Origin: Pseudomonas khorasanensis
GTDB lineage: Bacteria; Pseudomonadota; Gammaproteobacteria; Pseudomonadales; Pseudomonadaceae
Assembly: GCF_014268505.2 (NCBI RefSeq)
Contig: NZ_JABWQP020000009.1
Span: 148,530-212,529, forward strand
DNA: 64,000 bases
Direction: 5' to 3'
In this document: positions 15,421 to 24,488 of the stretch, piece after piece
Layout: each line of letters starts with the position of its first letter
Position numbering within the stretch: position 1 is the stretch's first letter
The notes under the pieces: generated by a model
The model's input: the letters and a program-made list of their open reading frames with translations, nothing else
The model's database searches: none
Told to the model about the DNA's origin: nothing
Position numbers and translations under genes: made by a program

Positions 15421-17817
15421 ATGAAGACAACCATCGAATTGCCTCTCCTGCCATTGCGTGATGTCGTGGTTTATCCGCACATGGTTATCCCGCTGTTCGT
15501 GGGGCGCGAGAAATCCATCGAAGCCCTCGAGGCCGCGATGACGGGCGACAAGCAGATTCTGCTGCTGGCCCAGAGAAACCCGGCTGACGATGATCCGGGT
15601 GAAGAGGCTCTCTATCGCGTAGGTACCATCGCCACGGTTCTGCAGCTGCTGAAGCTGCCTGACGGCACCGTCAAGGTTCTGGTCGAAGGCGAGCAGCGCG
15701 GTACAGTGGAGCGCTTCAGCGAAGTCGACGGCCACTGCCGTGCCGAAGTCTCGCTCATCGAAGAAGTCGATGCGGCCGAGCGCGAATCTGAAGTCTTCGT
15801 GCGCACGCTGCTGTCGCAGTTCGAACAATACGTCCAGCTGGGCAAGAAGGTCCCGGCTGAAGTCCTGTCATCGCTCAACAGCATTGATGAGCCGGGACGC
15901 CTGGTCGACACCATGGCCGCGCACATGGCGCTGAAAATCGAGCAGAAGCAGGAAATTCTCGAAATCATTGATCTGTCGGCGCGTGTCGAGCACGTTCTCG
16001 CGTTGCTGGATGCCGAGATCGATCTGCTGCAGGTTGAAAAGCGCATTCGCGGCCGCGTCAAGAAGCAAATGGAGCGCAGCCAGCGCGAGTACTACCTGAA
16101 TGAGCAGATGAAGGCCATTCAGAAGGAGCTCGGCGACGGCGATGAAGGTCATAACGAGATCGAAGAGCTGAAGAAGCGCATCGATGCTGCCGGCCTGCCA
16201 AAAGACGCTCTGGCCAAGGCCACTGCGGAGCTGAACAAGCTCAAGCAAATGTCGCCAATGTCGGCTGAGGCCACCGTGGTGCGCTCCTACATCGACTGGC
16301 TGGTACAAGTGCCGTGGAAGGCGCAGAGCAAAGTGCGCCTCGACCTGGCCCGTGCAGAAGACATTCTCGACGCCGATCACTACGGCCTCGAAGAGGTCAA
16401 GGAACGCATCCTTGAATACCTCGCTGTGCAAAAACGCGTGAAAAAGATTCGTGGCCCGGTGTTGTGCCTGGTCGGCCCGCCAGGTGTCGGTAAAACCTCG
16501 CTGGCGGAGTCGATTGCTCATGCCACCAATCGTAAATTCGTTCGTATGGCCTTGGGTGGCGTACGTGATGAAGCTGAGATTCGTGGCCACCGTCGGACTT
16601 ACATTGGTTCGATGCCGGGAAGATTGATTCAAAAGATGACAAAGGTGGGCGTGCGTAACCCGCTGTTCCTGCTCGATGAAATCGACAAAATGGGCAGCGA
16701 CATGCGTGGCGATCCAGCGTCGGCGTTGCTGGAAGTGCTCGATCCGGAGCAAAACCACAACTTCAACGATCACTATCTGGAAGTCGATTACGACCTGTCC
16801 GATGTGATGTTCCTGTGCACCTCCAACTCGATGAACATCCCGCCAGCGTTGCTGGACCGGATGGAAGTCATCCGTCTGCCGGGCTACACCGAAGACGAGA
16901 AGATCAACATCGCTGTTAAATACCTGTCGCCAAAACAGATCGCTGCGAACGGTCTGAAGAAGGGCGAGCTGGAGTTCGACGCGGAAGCGATCCGCGACAT
17001 CATCCGTTACTACACCCGTGAAGCGGGCGTGCGTGGCCTTGAGCGACAGATCGCAAAAGTCTGCCGCAAGGCCGTCAAAGAGCATGCGATGGAAAAACGC
17101 TTCTCGGTGAAAGTGACAGCAGAGCTGCTCGAGCATTTCCTGGGTGTGCGCAAATTCCGCTACGGCCTGGCCGAGCAGCAGGATCAGGTTGGTCAGGTGA
17201 CAGGCCTTGCGTGGACTCAGGTTGGTGGCGAGTTGCTCACCATTGAAGCCGCAGTGATTCCGGGCAAAGGTCAATTGATCAAGACCGGTTCGCTGGGCGA
17301 TGTGATGGTCGAATCGATCACTGCCGCACAGACCGTCGTACGCAGCCGGGCGAAGAGCCTGGGCATTCCGCTGGACTTCCACGAGAAGCGCGACACCCAC
17401 ATTCACATGCCGGAAGGCGCGACGCCCAAAGACGGTCCTAGCGCTGGGGTGGGCATGTGCACGGCGCTGGTGTCGGCATTGACCGGTATTCCGGTGCGCG
17501 CCGATGTTGCCATGACCGGCGAAATCACCCTGCGTGGCCAGGTACTGGCGATCGGTGGTCTGAAAGAAAAACTGCTGGCGGCTCATCGTGGCGGAATCAA
17601 GATTGTGATTATTCCGGAAGAGAATGTCCGCGATCTGAAGGAGATTCCTGACAATATCAAGCAGGATCTGCAGATCAAACCGGTTAAATGGATTGACGAG
17701 GTCCTGCAAATTGCGCTGCAATACGCGCCGGAGCCCTTGCCGGATGTGGCTCCGGAGATAGTTGCCAAGGACGAAAAACGCGAGTCTGATGCTAAGGAAA
17801 GAATTAGCACGCATTAA
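15421..17817 (+). CDS. lon: ATP-dependent protease Lon
   Basis: This 798-residue cytoplasmic protease degrades misfolded and regulatory proteins. The LAN substrate domain opens with LPLLPLRDVVVYPHMVIPL, the AAA+ domain has Walker A GPPGVGKTSLAESIA and Walker B FLLDEIDKM, and the C-terminal domain holds the catalytic Ser in PKDGPSAGVGM with the Lys about 43 residues on. Length is typical. A sigma-32-type promoter lies upstream. Confidence 0.97.
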   Translation: MKTTIELPLLPLRDVVVYPHMVIPLFVGREKSIEALEAAMTGDKQILLLAQRNPADDDPGEEALYRVGTIATVLQLLKLPDGTVKVLVEGEQRGTVERFSEVDGHCRAEVSLIEEVDAAERESEVFVRTLLSQFEQYVQLGKKVPAEVLSSLNSIDEPGRLVDTMAAHMALKIEQKQEILEIIDLSARVEHVLALLDAEIDLLQVEKRIRGRVKKQMERSQREYYLNEQMKAIQKELGDGDEGHNEIEELKKRIDAAGLPKDALAKATAELNKLKQMSPMSAEATVVRSYIDWLVQVPWKAQSKVRLDLARAEDILDADHYGLEEVKERILEYLAVQKRVKKIRGPVLCLVGPPGVGKTSLAESIAHATNRKFVRMALGGVRDEAEIRGHRRTYIGSMPGRLIQKMTKVGVRNPLFLLDEIDKMGSDMRGDPASALLEVLDPEQNHNFNDHYLEVDYDLSDVMFLCTSNSMNIPPALLDRMEVIRLPGYTEDEKINIAVKYLSPKQIAANGLKKGELEFDAEAIRDIIRYYTREAGVRGLERQIAKVCRKAVKEHAMEKRFSVKVTAELLEHFLGVRKFRYGLAEQQDQVGQVTGLAWTQVGGELLTIEAAVIPGKGQLIKTGSLGDVMVESITAAQTVVRSRAKSLGIPLDFHEKRDTHIHMPEGATPKDGPSAGVGMCTALVSALTGIPVRADVAMTGEITLRGQVLAIGGLKEKLLAAHRGGIKIVIIPEENVRDLKEIPDNIKQDLQIKPVKWIDEVLQIALQYAPEPLPDVAPEIVAKDEKRESDAKERISTH

Positions 17818-17842
17818 TACGTTTTAGCCTGGGGGGCTTTCC

Positions 17843-17871
17843 TTGACAGCATTTTAGAGCCCTTGTTATAA
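17843..17871 (+). promoter_or_regulatory. Promoter of hupB
   Basis: TTGACA (17843-17848), a 17-base spacer and TTATAA (17866-17871) make a near-consensus sigma-70 promoter about 95 bases before the hupB start, in line with its very high expression. Confidence 0.78.
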
Positions 17872-17966
17872 AGCGGCTCTTAAGTGTCTGTAGGCCATTC
17901 AGCACTCGTTTTTGCTTTCACCAAAAAACTTAGAAACATCTCAAAATAGATATAAGGGGACTTAGA

Positions 17967-18239
17967 GTGAACAAGTCGGAACTGATTGATGCTATCGCTG
18001 CATCCGCTGATATCCCGAAAGCTGCTGCTGGCCGTGCGCTGGACGCTGTAATCGAATCCGTCACTGGCGCTCTGAAGGCTGGCGACTCTGTTGTTCTGGT
18101 TGGTTTCGGTACTTTCTCCGTGACTGATCGTCCGGCGCGTACCGGTCGTAACCCTCAGACCGGCAAGACTCTGGAAATCCCGGCTGCCAAGAAGCCAGGT
18201 TTCAAAGCCGGTAAAGCGCTGAAAGAAGCTGTTAACTAA
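17967..18239 (+). CDS. hupB: DNA-binding protein HU-beta
   Basis: The 90-residue histone-like protein bends and wraps DNA as a dimer. It shows the HU fold: MNKSELIDAIA at the start, GFGTFSV in the middle, and the DNA-binding arm RPARTGRNPQTGKTLEIPA. The start codon is GTG, preceded by AAGGGGA. It follows lon, as in enterobacteria and other pseudomonads. Confidence 0.97.
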   Translation: MNKSELIDAIAASADIPKAAAGRALDAVIESVTGALKAGDSVVLVGFGTFSVTDRPARTGRNPQTGKTLEIPAAKKPGFKAGKALKEAVN

Positions 18240-18289
18240 GTTTCCACGTTTTTACCCATCCGGGTCGGGGTCAAGCCTGACTTGGCAGC

Positions 18290-18365
18290 GGAGCGGTAGA
18301 GCAGGTCGCTGAAACAGGCGCCTGTAACGCCGGGATCGAGGGTTCGAGCCCTGTCCGCTCCGCCA
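18290..18365 (+). pseudogene. Degenerate tRNA / tRNA-like element (tRNA-Asp-related)
   Basis: These 76 bases have a perfect 7-bp acceptor stem (GGAGCGG with CCGCTCC), a G discriminator, encoded CCA, T8-A9, and GGGTTCGAGCCC at the T loop. The acceptor and 3' half are those of tRNA-Asp. The D arm does not form a normal 4-bp stem, and the anticodon stem (GGCGC/GCCGG) has two mismatches around the loop CTGTAAC, which would give GTA instead of Asp GTC. A strong terminator follows. It looks like a decayed tRNA-Asp copy or a tRNA-mimicking RNA; aminoacylation as Tyr seems unlikely. Confidence 0.7.
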
Positions 18366-18373
18366 GTTACGAG

Positions 18374-18401
18374 AAGGCGCATCCTCGGATGCGCCTTTCT
18401 T
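18374..18401 (+). terminator. Terminator after the tRNA-like element
   Basis: AAGGCGCATCC pairs with GGATGCGCCTT around TC and is followed by TCTTC. Confidence 0.9.
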
Positions 18402-18466
18402 CTATCCGGATTCTACCCACGCTCCACGGTTGCCTAAATTGAAGTTCAACCGTTTCTGGGGGACGC

Positions 18467-20338
18467 ATGCTGCAGAATATCAGGGACAATTCACAAGGCT
18501 GGATTGCCAAGACCATCATCGGGGTCATCGTTGCACTGATGGCTCTGACCGGTTTCGACGCCATTTTCCAGGCCACGACTCACAAGAATGAGGCGGCCAA
18601 GGTCAATGGTGAAGAAATCAGCCAGAACGAGCTGAGCCAGGCCGTTGACATGCAACGCCGTCAGCTGATGCAACAATTGGGCAAGGACTTCGATGCTTCC
18701 TTGCTCGATGAAAAAATGCTGCGCGAATCGGCGCTCAAGGGCCTGATCGATCGCAAGCTGTTGCTGCAAGGCGCCGAGCAGTCGAAATTCTCATTCTCGG
18801 AAGCCGCGCTGGATCAGGTGATCCTGCAGACGCCTGAATTCCAGGTGGACGGCAAGTTCAGCTCCGAGCGTTTCGACCAGGTAATCCGTCAACTGGGTTA
18901 CAGCCGCATGCAGTTCCGCCAGATGCTGGCTCAGGAAATGCTGATCGGCCAACTGCGCGCCGGTGTGGCGGGCAGCGGTTTCGTCACCGACACAGAAGTG
19001 CTGGCATTCGCCCGTCTGGAAAAACAGACCCGCGACTTCGCCACCCTGAACGTCAAGGCCGATCCGGCTGCGGTCAAGCTGAGCGACGACGAGGTCAAGG
19101 CTTACTACGATGAACACGCCAAGGAGTTCATGACCCCGGACCAGGTGATCATTGATTACGTCGAGCTGAAAAAGTCTTCGTTCTTCGATCAGGTCGCGGT
19201 CAAGGATGAAGATCTGGAGGCGGCGTATCAGAAAGAGATTGCCAACCTGTCGGAACAGCGCCGTGCCGCGCACATTCTAATTGAGGTGAATGACAAGACC
19301 ACCGAAGCGCAGGCCAAGGCGAAGATCGACGAAGTCCAGGCGCGTCTGGCCAAGGGCGAGAAATTCGAAGCGCTGGCGAAGGAGTTCTCGCAGGATCCGG
19401 GTTCGGCCAACAACGGCGGTGACCTCGGTTATGCCGGTCCTGGCGTGTATGACCCAGCCTTCGAGAAAGCGTTGTACGCCTTGTCGAAAGACCAGGTGTC
19501 CGAGCCGATTCGTACCGACTTCGGTTACCACTTGATCAAGCTGCTGGGCGTGGAAGCGCCTGAAGTGCCAACCCTGGCCAGCCTGAAGGACAAGTTGACC
19601 CGCGAGCTGAAAGCCGCCCAGGTCGAGCAGCGTTTCGTTGAAGCGACCAAGCAACTGGAAGACTCCGCGTTCGAAGCTTCTGACCTGGCTCAGCCAGCAG
19701 CGGATCTCAAACTGACCGTGCACACCTCCAAGCCTTTCGGTCGCGAGGGTGGTGAAGGTGTTGCGGCCAACCGTGCCGTGGTCACAGCTGCATTCAGTCC
19801 GGAAGTGATTGATGAGGGTGCCAATAGCACCGCCATCGAGCTGGACCCCGAGACCGTGATCGTGTTGCGTGCCAAAGAGCATCTGAAGCCTGCGCAATTG
19901 CCGCTGGAAAGCGTGAACGCTGCCATTCGCACTCAGCTGACCAAAGAGCACGCAAGTGCCGAGGCCAAGACCCGCGCCGAGAAGCTGATCGCTGACCTGC
20001 GTGACGGCAAGGCACCGCTGGACAAGGCAGTTGACGGACAGAGCTGGAAAACCACCGAAGCGGCCACCCGTGGTCAGGAAGGTGTTGAACCGGCCGTGCT
20101 GCAGGCGCTGTTCCGCATGCCGAAACCGGCTGCCAAGGACAAGCCGACGTTTGCAAGCGTCACGCTGCCGGACGGTAGTCTGATGATTGTGCGTCTGAAC
20201 GGCGTCAATGAAGCGGCTGCGCCGACGGACGAGGAGAAGGCGCAATATCGTCGTTTCCTGGCTTCCCGTGAGGGGCAGCAGGATTTCGCGGCTTATCGCA
20301 AGCAGTTGGAAGCTCAGGCTGAGATCGAACGGTTTTGA
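18467..20338 (+). CDS. ppiD: Periplasmic folding chaperone PpiD
   Basis: The 623-residue protein is anchored by one N-terminal helix (about residues 12-34, IAKTIIGVIVALMALTGFDA) and faces the periplasm, where it assists folding of proteins leaving the Sec channel. SurA-like N-terminal helices follow, then one parvulin domain at about residues 260-365 (RAAHILIEV, GGDLGYAGPGVYDPAFEKA, SEPIRTDFGYHLIKL). GGGGGAC lies before the ATG. It is the expected neighbour of hupB. Confidence 0.95.
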   Translation: MLQNIRDNSQGWIAKTIIGVIVALMALTGFDAIFQATTHKNEAAKVNGEEISQNELSQAVDMQRRQLMQQLGKDFDASLLDEKMLRESALKGLIDRKLLLQGAEQSKFSFSEAALDQVILQTPEFQVDGKFSSERFDQVIRQLGYSRMQFRQMLAQEMLIGQLRAGVAGSGFVTDTEVLAFARLEKQTRDFATLNVKADPAAVKLSDDEVKAYYDEHAKEFMTPDQVIIDYVELKKSSFFDQVAVKDEDLEAAYQKEIANLSEQRRAAHILIEVNDKTTEAQAKAKIDEVQARLAKGEKFEALAKEFSQDPGSANNGGDLGYAGPGVYDPAFEKALYALSKDQVSEPIRTDFGYHLIKLLGVEAPEVPTLASLKDKLTRELKAAQVEQRFVEATKQLEDSAFEASDLAQPAADLKLTVHTSKPFGREGGEGVAANRAVVTAAFSPEVIDEGANSTAIELDPETVIVLRAKEHLKPAQLPLESVNAAIRTQLTKEHASAEAKTRAEKLIADLRDGKAPLDKAVDGQSWKTTEAATRGQEGVEPAVLQALFRMPKPAAKDKPTFASVTLPDGSLMIVRLNGVNEAAAPTDEEKAQYRRFLASREGQQDFAAYRKQLEAQAEIERF

Positions 20339-20359
20339 TCGCTGATTGAGTTTGTTGGA

Positions 20360-20390
20360 GAAGCCCCGGCCTGGTTGGTCGGGGCTTTTT
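20360..20390 (+). terminator. Terminator after ppiD
   Basis: AAGCCCCGGCC pairs with GGTCGGGGCTT around TGGTT, followed by a T run. Confidence 0.9.
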
Positions 20391-20450
20391 CGTTTTTGGG
20401 CTTGGCGGCCTTAGGGCCGACCAGCATCGACTGCGCTGTGTCAGCGGCCT

Positions 20451-20723
20451 GTGGTGCGGATTTTGCCGGTGCGTCTGGTCAGTACGTCTATCGAAGCGGT
20501 GCAGCATGCGGTGCTGGCCGGGATGGGGGTCGCCTGTTTGCCGGACTTCATGGTTCAGGGCGCCGTCCGGCAAGGTCGCTTGCGCCGGATACTCGACGAG
20601 CATATGGAGCACGCCGGGCAGTTTTGGGTATTGTGGCCCTCCAGCCGACAGGCTACGGCTAAATTGCGCGCGCTGGTCGATCATTTGTCGTTGAGGCTTT
20701 TTCCTTCCGGACATGACCGGTAA
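20451..20723 (+). pseudogene. Remnant of a LysR-type regulator (C-terminal part)
   Basis: The 90-codon frame encodes only the end of a LysR effector domain: VSTSIEAVQHAVLAGMGVACLPDFMV followed by GRLRRILDEH and WVLWPSSRQATAKLRALVDHL. There is no DNA-binding domain, no plausible start, and non-coding sequence lies just upstream next to the ppiD terminator. The gene has lost about two thirds of its length. Confidence 0.75.
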
Positions 20724-20815
20724 AGTTGTAACTGATTCTTGACACTAATCCATGCGCCATGGGGCTGCGATCTGTTGCACAATACGCCCCGGACTGTTTT
20801 CCCTCAGGATGTTCA

Positions 20816-21682
20816 ATGTTGATTTTCACCCCCATGCGTGTTGTCGGGCTGGCGCTGTTATTGACTGCGGTAGCCGGTTGTTCGAAGGACAAGCCGATCT
20901 ATGAGCATGAGAACTTCGATGATTCGGGCACGTTTTCGCGCAATTATCCGGTAAGCGACACGGCCAGCTGCGAAGCGGCCCGCCGCGCGCTGCTCAGCCA
21001 GGGCTACATCATTACCAGCAGCGACCCGAAACTGGTCAGCGGTCACAAGAGTTTCCAGCAGACCGGCGAGACGCACCTCGAGATCAGCTTCAACGTGGTC
21101 TGCGCCGAAGACGGCAGTGCCGGGCATCACGCGACGGTGTTCGCCAACGCCCTGCAGGACCGTTATGCGTTGAAGAAGACCAACAACTCGGCCAGCCTCG
21201 GGGTTGGCGTGTTGGGTTCGGTGTCGATGCCGATCGGCTCTTCTGACGATTCGATGGTCAAGGTCGCCAGCGAGACGGTGATCGCGCAGAAGTTCTACGA
21301 GCGTTTCTTCACCCTGGTCGAGCAGTTCCTGCCAGCCGATGCGAAGAAGGCTGCGCATATCGAAGAAAAACCGAAAACCGATCTCGGGGTGCCCGAGCCG
21401 AAAGCGGCGCCAGCGGTTGTGCCCGCACCGCTGGCACCAGCACCTGCGGCGGAACCGGCTGCAACGCCTGCGCCGGCGGCGGAGCCTGCACCGGCCCCTG
21501 CCGAAGCTGCGCCGGTGAGCTCGGAGCCGGTGGTGCCGCCGCCAGAGTCGGCGCCGATCACGCCTGCGCCAGCGCCGGTTGAAGAACCTGCTCCGGCCAG
21601 CGAAATCATCACACCGCCGACCAATCCGGATATTCCACCACCGTCCGAGCCGATTCCGGCGATGCCTGCGTCGGGCCAATAA
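20816..21682 (+). CDS. DUF2242 lipoprotein with Ala/Pro-rich tail
   Basis: The 288-residue product has a lipoprotein signal ending in VAGC (Cys22) and then a DUF2242-type domain at about 25-175 (NYPVSDTASCEAARRALLSQGY, ETHLEISFNVVCAED). From about residue 200 the protein is a long Pro/Ala/Glu-rich tail, likely a flexible spacer reaching from the outer membrane. AGGA precedes the ATG at 20816; the longer frame upstream has no ribosome site. Function is unknown. Confidence 0.8.
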   Translation: MLIFTPMRVVGLALLLTAVAGCSKDKPIYEHENFDDSGTFSRNYPVSDTASCEAARRALLSQGYIITSSDPKLVSGHKSFQQTGETHLEISFNVVCAEDGSAGHHATVFANALQDRYALKKTNNSASLGVGVLGSVSMPIGSSDDSMVKVASETVIAQKFYERFFTLVEQFLPADAKKAAHIEEKPKTDLGVPEPKAAPAVVPAPLAPAPAAEPAATPAPAAEPAPAPAEAAPVSSEPVVPPPESAPITPAPAPVEEPAPASEIITPPTNPDIPPPSEPIPAMPASGQ

Positions 21683-21700
21683 AGACTTCAGCGAAACCCA

Positions 21701-21788
21701 GTGGGAGCGAGCCTGCGCGCGAAAGCGGTATATCAGTCGACAGTTGTGTCGACTGAGACGCCGTCTTCGCGAGCAGGCTCGCTCCCAC
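21701..21788. repeat. Paired REP element
   Basis: GTGGGAGCGAGCCTGCGCGCGAA and the inverted TTCGCGAGCAGGCTCGCTCCCAC flank a loop of about 40 bases. The left copy has one change (GCGCG for CTCGCG). Confidence 0.9.
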
Positions 21789-21980
21789 TGTGGTTTCTGA
21801 GCTGGGTAAAGATCTGGTTACATTCCCCCCGAGCCTGTCGCCGCGATAAATCCCAAACCATCTGCTACGTTTTATCCATGAAGGCCGCGTTTCACTTTTC
21901 CTTCACACGGGCACTTTATGCTCGGGGCACAGGTCGATTGATCAGGCCGTTTTCATAGCGAGTAGTGGGGGATTAATACG

Positions 21981-22067
21981 ATGGATGAGTATCAGGAAGA
22001 ACTGCTCGAATACCAGGCCTACGAACTGGACCAGCCAGAACCGGCGGACGACGCAACCGAGCTGTGA
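21981..22067 (+). CDS. Possible 28-residue acidic peptide
   Basis: A short frame, MDEYQEELLEYQAYELDQPE followed by PADDATEL, starts after GGGGGA at 8 bases. The regular Glu/Leu/Tyr pattern suggests an amphipathic helix. It lies before the 3' end of the convergent AraC-type gene. The ribosome site and composition favour a real peptide, but length alone does not prove it. Confidence 0.45.
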   Translation: MDEYQEELLEYQAYELDQPEPADDATEL

Positions 22068-22106
22068 GCTTCAAGCGTTTGGCTGTGCTTTGCGTTCGCT
22101 TGCCGG

Positions 22107-23147
22107 TTACGCTCCGGAGCGATAACCGCGACGAAATTCACCCGGCGTCTGGCTGCTCCAGCGTTTGAATGCGCGCTGGAAGGCTTCGGCTGAGGCAAAG
22201 CCCAGCAGATAGGCGATTTCACCGAACGCCAGTTCGGTGTCGCGGATGTAGGTCATCGCCAGGTCACGGCGGGTGTCATTGAGGATCGCGCGAAACTGGG
22301 TGCCTTCCTCGGCGAGTTTGCGCCGCAAGGTCCAGGTCGGCAGTTTCAAGCGTGCCGCGACTTCTTCAAGGTCAGGCTCCCGGCCGCCATTGAGCAAGGG
22401 CCCCAGCAGTTGGGTGATGCGTTCGCGCAGGCTGCGGGTGCGGGTTAGCTGCTCCAGCTCCTTTTCACACAGTTGGAGCAGGTGCCGCCAGGTGCTGGGG
22501 CAATGCTCGCGATTGCGCAGGGCCAGGCTGCTCTGGCTCAGGCGCAGTTGATTGCGTTCGGCGCCGAACTGGATCGGGCAGTCGCCAAGCACCGTGTAAG
22601 CCTCCCGATATTGCGGCGCGTCGAACTCGATTTCGATCCGTTCGGCGCGTAGCACTTCGCTGCACACACTCGACAACTGGTGTAGCCAACCGGCGAGAAT
22701 CGAATCGACTACAAAGCGGTTATAGGCGTTGTACGGGCTGATCGAATAGAAGCGCAGCCAGGCACCGTTGGCGTCCTCATTGAAACTGGATTGACCGCGA
22801 TAGTTGGAACCGTAAAGCGGCTCAAAGCGGGTCAGACAACGCGCTGCCTCACGAACCGTGGGCGCTTGGGCGGCGGTGATGCCCGCCAGACCAGCCTGAT
22901 TGAGGCGGATCAGACGCCCCATACGCAGGCCCAGGGCGGGGTCCCCGGTCACCTGAATGGCCGCATGCCCAAGGCGCATGTAACGCGGGATAGACAAGCG
23001 AGCGCCGGCTTCGGCCAGCCGGGCGGCATCGAGGCCATATTGCTCCAATAACGGCAGCGGATCGACATCGTGGCTGCGCACTGCATCGGCAAGGCTGTGA
23101 ACGAAACCTACCGACAGGTCCCCGAGGCGCATCGGCTGCGGCTTCAT
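22107..23147 (-). CDS. AraC-family regulator (arabinose-binding-like N-domain)
   Basis: The 346-residue protein has a large N-terminal sensing domain of the 'arabinose-binding arm' type (about 20-210) and a C-terminal double helix-turn-helix (about 235-340; EEVAARLKLPTWTLRRKLAEEG, then LAFGEIAYLLGFASAEAFQRAFKRW). It resembles regulators that control amino acid or lipid catabolism. It starts only 3 bases after the stop of the nitrilase-fold gene, so the two form an operon. The target is not known; fadH, divergent beyond the operon, is a candidate. Confidence 0.88.
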   Translation of the reverse strand: MKPQPMRLGDLSVGFVHSLADAVRSHDVDPLPLLEQYGLDAARLAEAGARLSIPRYMRLGHAAIQVTGDPALGLRMGRLIRLNQAGLAGITAAQAPTVREAARCLTRFEPLYGSNYRGQSSFNEDANGAWLRFYSISPYNAYNRFVVDSILAGWLHQLSSVCSEVLRAERIEIEFDAPQYREAYTVLGDCPIQFGAERNQLRLSQSSLALRNREHCPSTWRHLLQLCEKELEQLTRTRSLRERITQLLGPLLNGGREPDLEEVAARLKLPTWTLRRKLAEEGTQFRAILNDTRRDLAMTYIRDTELAFGEIAYLLGFASAEAFQRAFKRWSSQTPGEFRRGYRSGA

Positions 23148-23150
23148 GGT

Positions 23151-24281
23151 TTACAGCCAGACGTTCAGCAAGCGCGCACCACGGGCCTCGCCATCGGCGA
23201 ACTGCTGGCCGTTGCTGCTGAGGAAGCTTCTTCCGGTACTTGGTTTATCCCAGAACTGCCCGCGCATGAACACGCTGACGCCGGCAATGGCGTGGTTGCT
23301 CGGCGGTTGCGCGGTCAGGGTCAGTCGATGCCAGGCCTGCCCTTCGCTGAGGTCGCCGGGCTTGAGGCTGATGGACCCCGGCGTGCTTGAACCCTTGTAG
23401 CCTCGCCACGGCTTGTCCCATGCGCCTTGTCCAATCACTTGCGCCGGCACGGCCACCAGTTGCGCCCCTTGCTCATCGAGCGTGCGGTAATTGACCGGAT
23501 ACCAGCTATCGCTGCCGATCAGGACGCCGAGGCGCCCGGCGGGCGTGTCGACGACGTGGATAGCGTGCTTGTCTTCGGCCTGGATCACATCGCGCTGGTC
23601 GAAAATCGGATGCATCTGCCGTTGTGGCTGACCCAGTGGCAAGCCATCGCGGCCGAACACCACGCTGCTGTTGAACAGCGCGCCGCTGCCGGGTTTGAGC
23701 TGACCGTCGCGAATGCTCGGCTCCGGCAGCACAATGGAACCGGCTACCAGGGTCACCTGGAATTCTTTGGCCAGGCCGCCGAACAGCGCTTGATAATCCC
23801 GGGCCATGGTTTTGGACTTCATGCGCAGATGCGCGTCGTCCAGTCGCCGCTCGCCTTTGGCGCTGACCCAGGCTCGGGCGAACAGCAATGGATTGCTGGC
23901 CGCCAGCCAGTTCATTGCTTCAGCCAGGGTTGGTGCCTGATACAGCTCATCTTTCTCGCCGCTGATCATCAGCCAGGTGCCAATGTGCTCCGGCAGCACC
24001 ACCACGGTTTTTTCGTTGAGCAAGCCCTGGTCCCGGGCATGCTGAAGGTAGGCCGCGAGCTTGCGGTGCAGGCGCGCCGGGCTTTGATAATCGGTCGGGA
24101 ACAGTTCGGGCTGGATGCCCAGCAGGTTGCCTCGGTCGGCGGGCGTGCCGTGATCGACGGCGAGTTTGATGCGCAGGTCCGACAGGTAGTGCCCCGCAGG
24201 TCGGTCTGCCGCCCACATGGCGTGGGTGGTCAGGGCGGCAACGAGGGCCATGGAGAAAAACAGATACAGAAGTTTGCGCAT
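23151..24281 (-). CDS. Secreted nitrilase-fold protein lacking catalytic Lys and Cys
   Basis: The 376-residue protein has a signal peptide (residues 1-25) and the carbon-nitrogen hydrolase fold. The first catalytic residue is present as Glu98 in VVLPEHIG. At the Lys position (K-x-H in the family) it has Gln222 (RQMHPIF), and at the nucleophile (I-C-x-D) it has Gly256 (LIGSDSWYP). It is therefore likely a non-catalytic member exported to the periplasm, perhaps ligand-binding. The start at 24281 is chosen for the signal peptide; the ribosome site is poor. It is co-transcribed with the AraC-type gene. Confidence 0.75.
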   Translation of the reverse strand: MRKLLYLFFSMALVAALTTHAMWAADRPAGHYLSDLRIKLAVDHGTPADRGNLLGIQPELFPTDYQSPARLHRKLAAYLQHARDQGLLNEKTVVVLPEHIGTWLMISGEKDELYQAPTLAEAMNWLAASNPLLFARAWVSAKGERRLDDAHLRMKSKTMARDYQALFGGLAKEFQVTLVAGSIVLPEPSIRDGQLKPGSGALFNSSVVFGRDGLPLGQPQRQMHPIFDQRDVIQAEDKHAIHVVDTPAGRLGVLIGSDSWYPVNYRTLDEQGAQLVAVPAQVIGQGAWDKPWRGYKGSSTPGSISLKPGDLSEGQAWHRLTLTAQPPSNHAIAGVSVFMRGQFWDKPSTGRSFLSSNGQQFADGEARGARLLNVWL

Positions 24282-24488
24282 GAAAACCAACAACAGCCGG
24301 GTACAGGGTGTGGCGACTAGGGTAGGGCCCATGGCCCGGGTTGCCAAGGGGCGTTGCGCATTTGGATCAATAAGTTGTCAGTTACGGTCATTGAGTGACA
24401 GCGAAGCGACTCTTAGTCTGTCGAACATGACCAATGGGGGACGCAGAGCTCCCGCAATTTTCCGTGATCGCTCGTTGTGGAGTTACCG

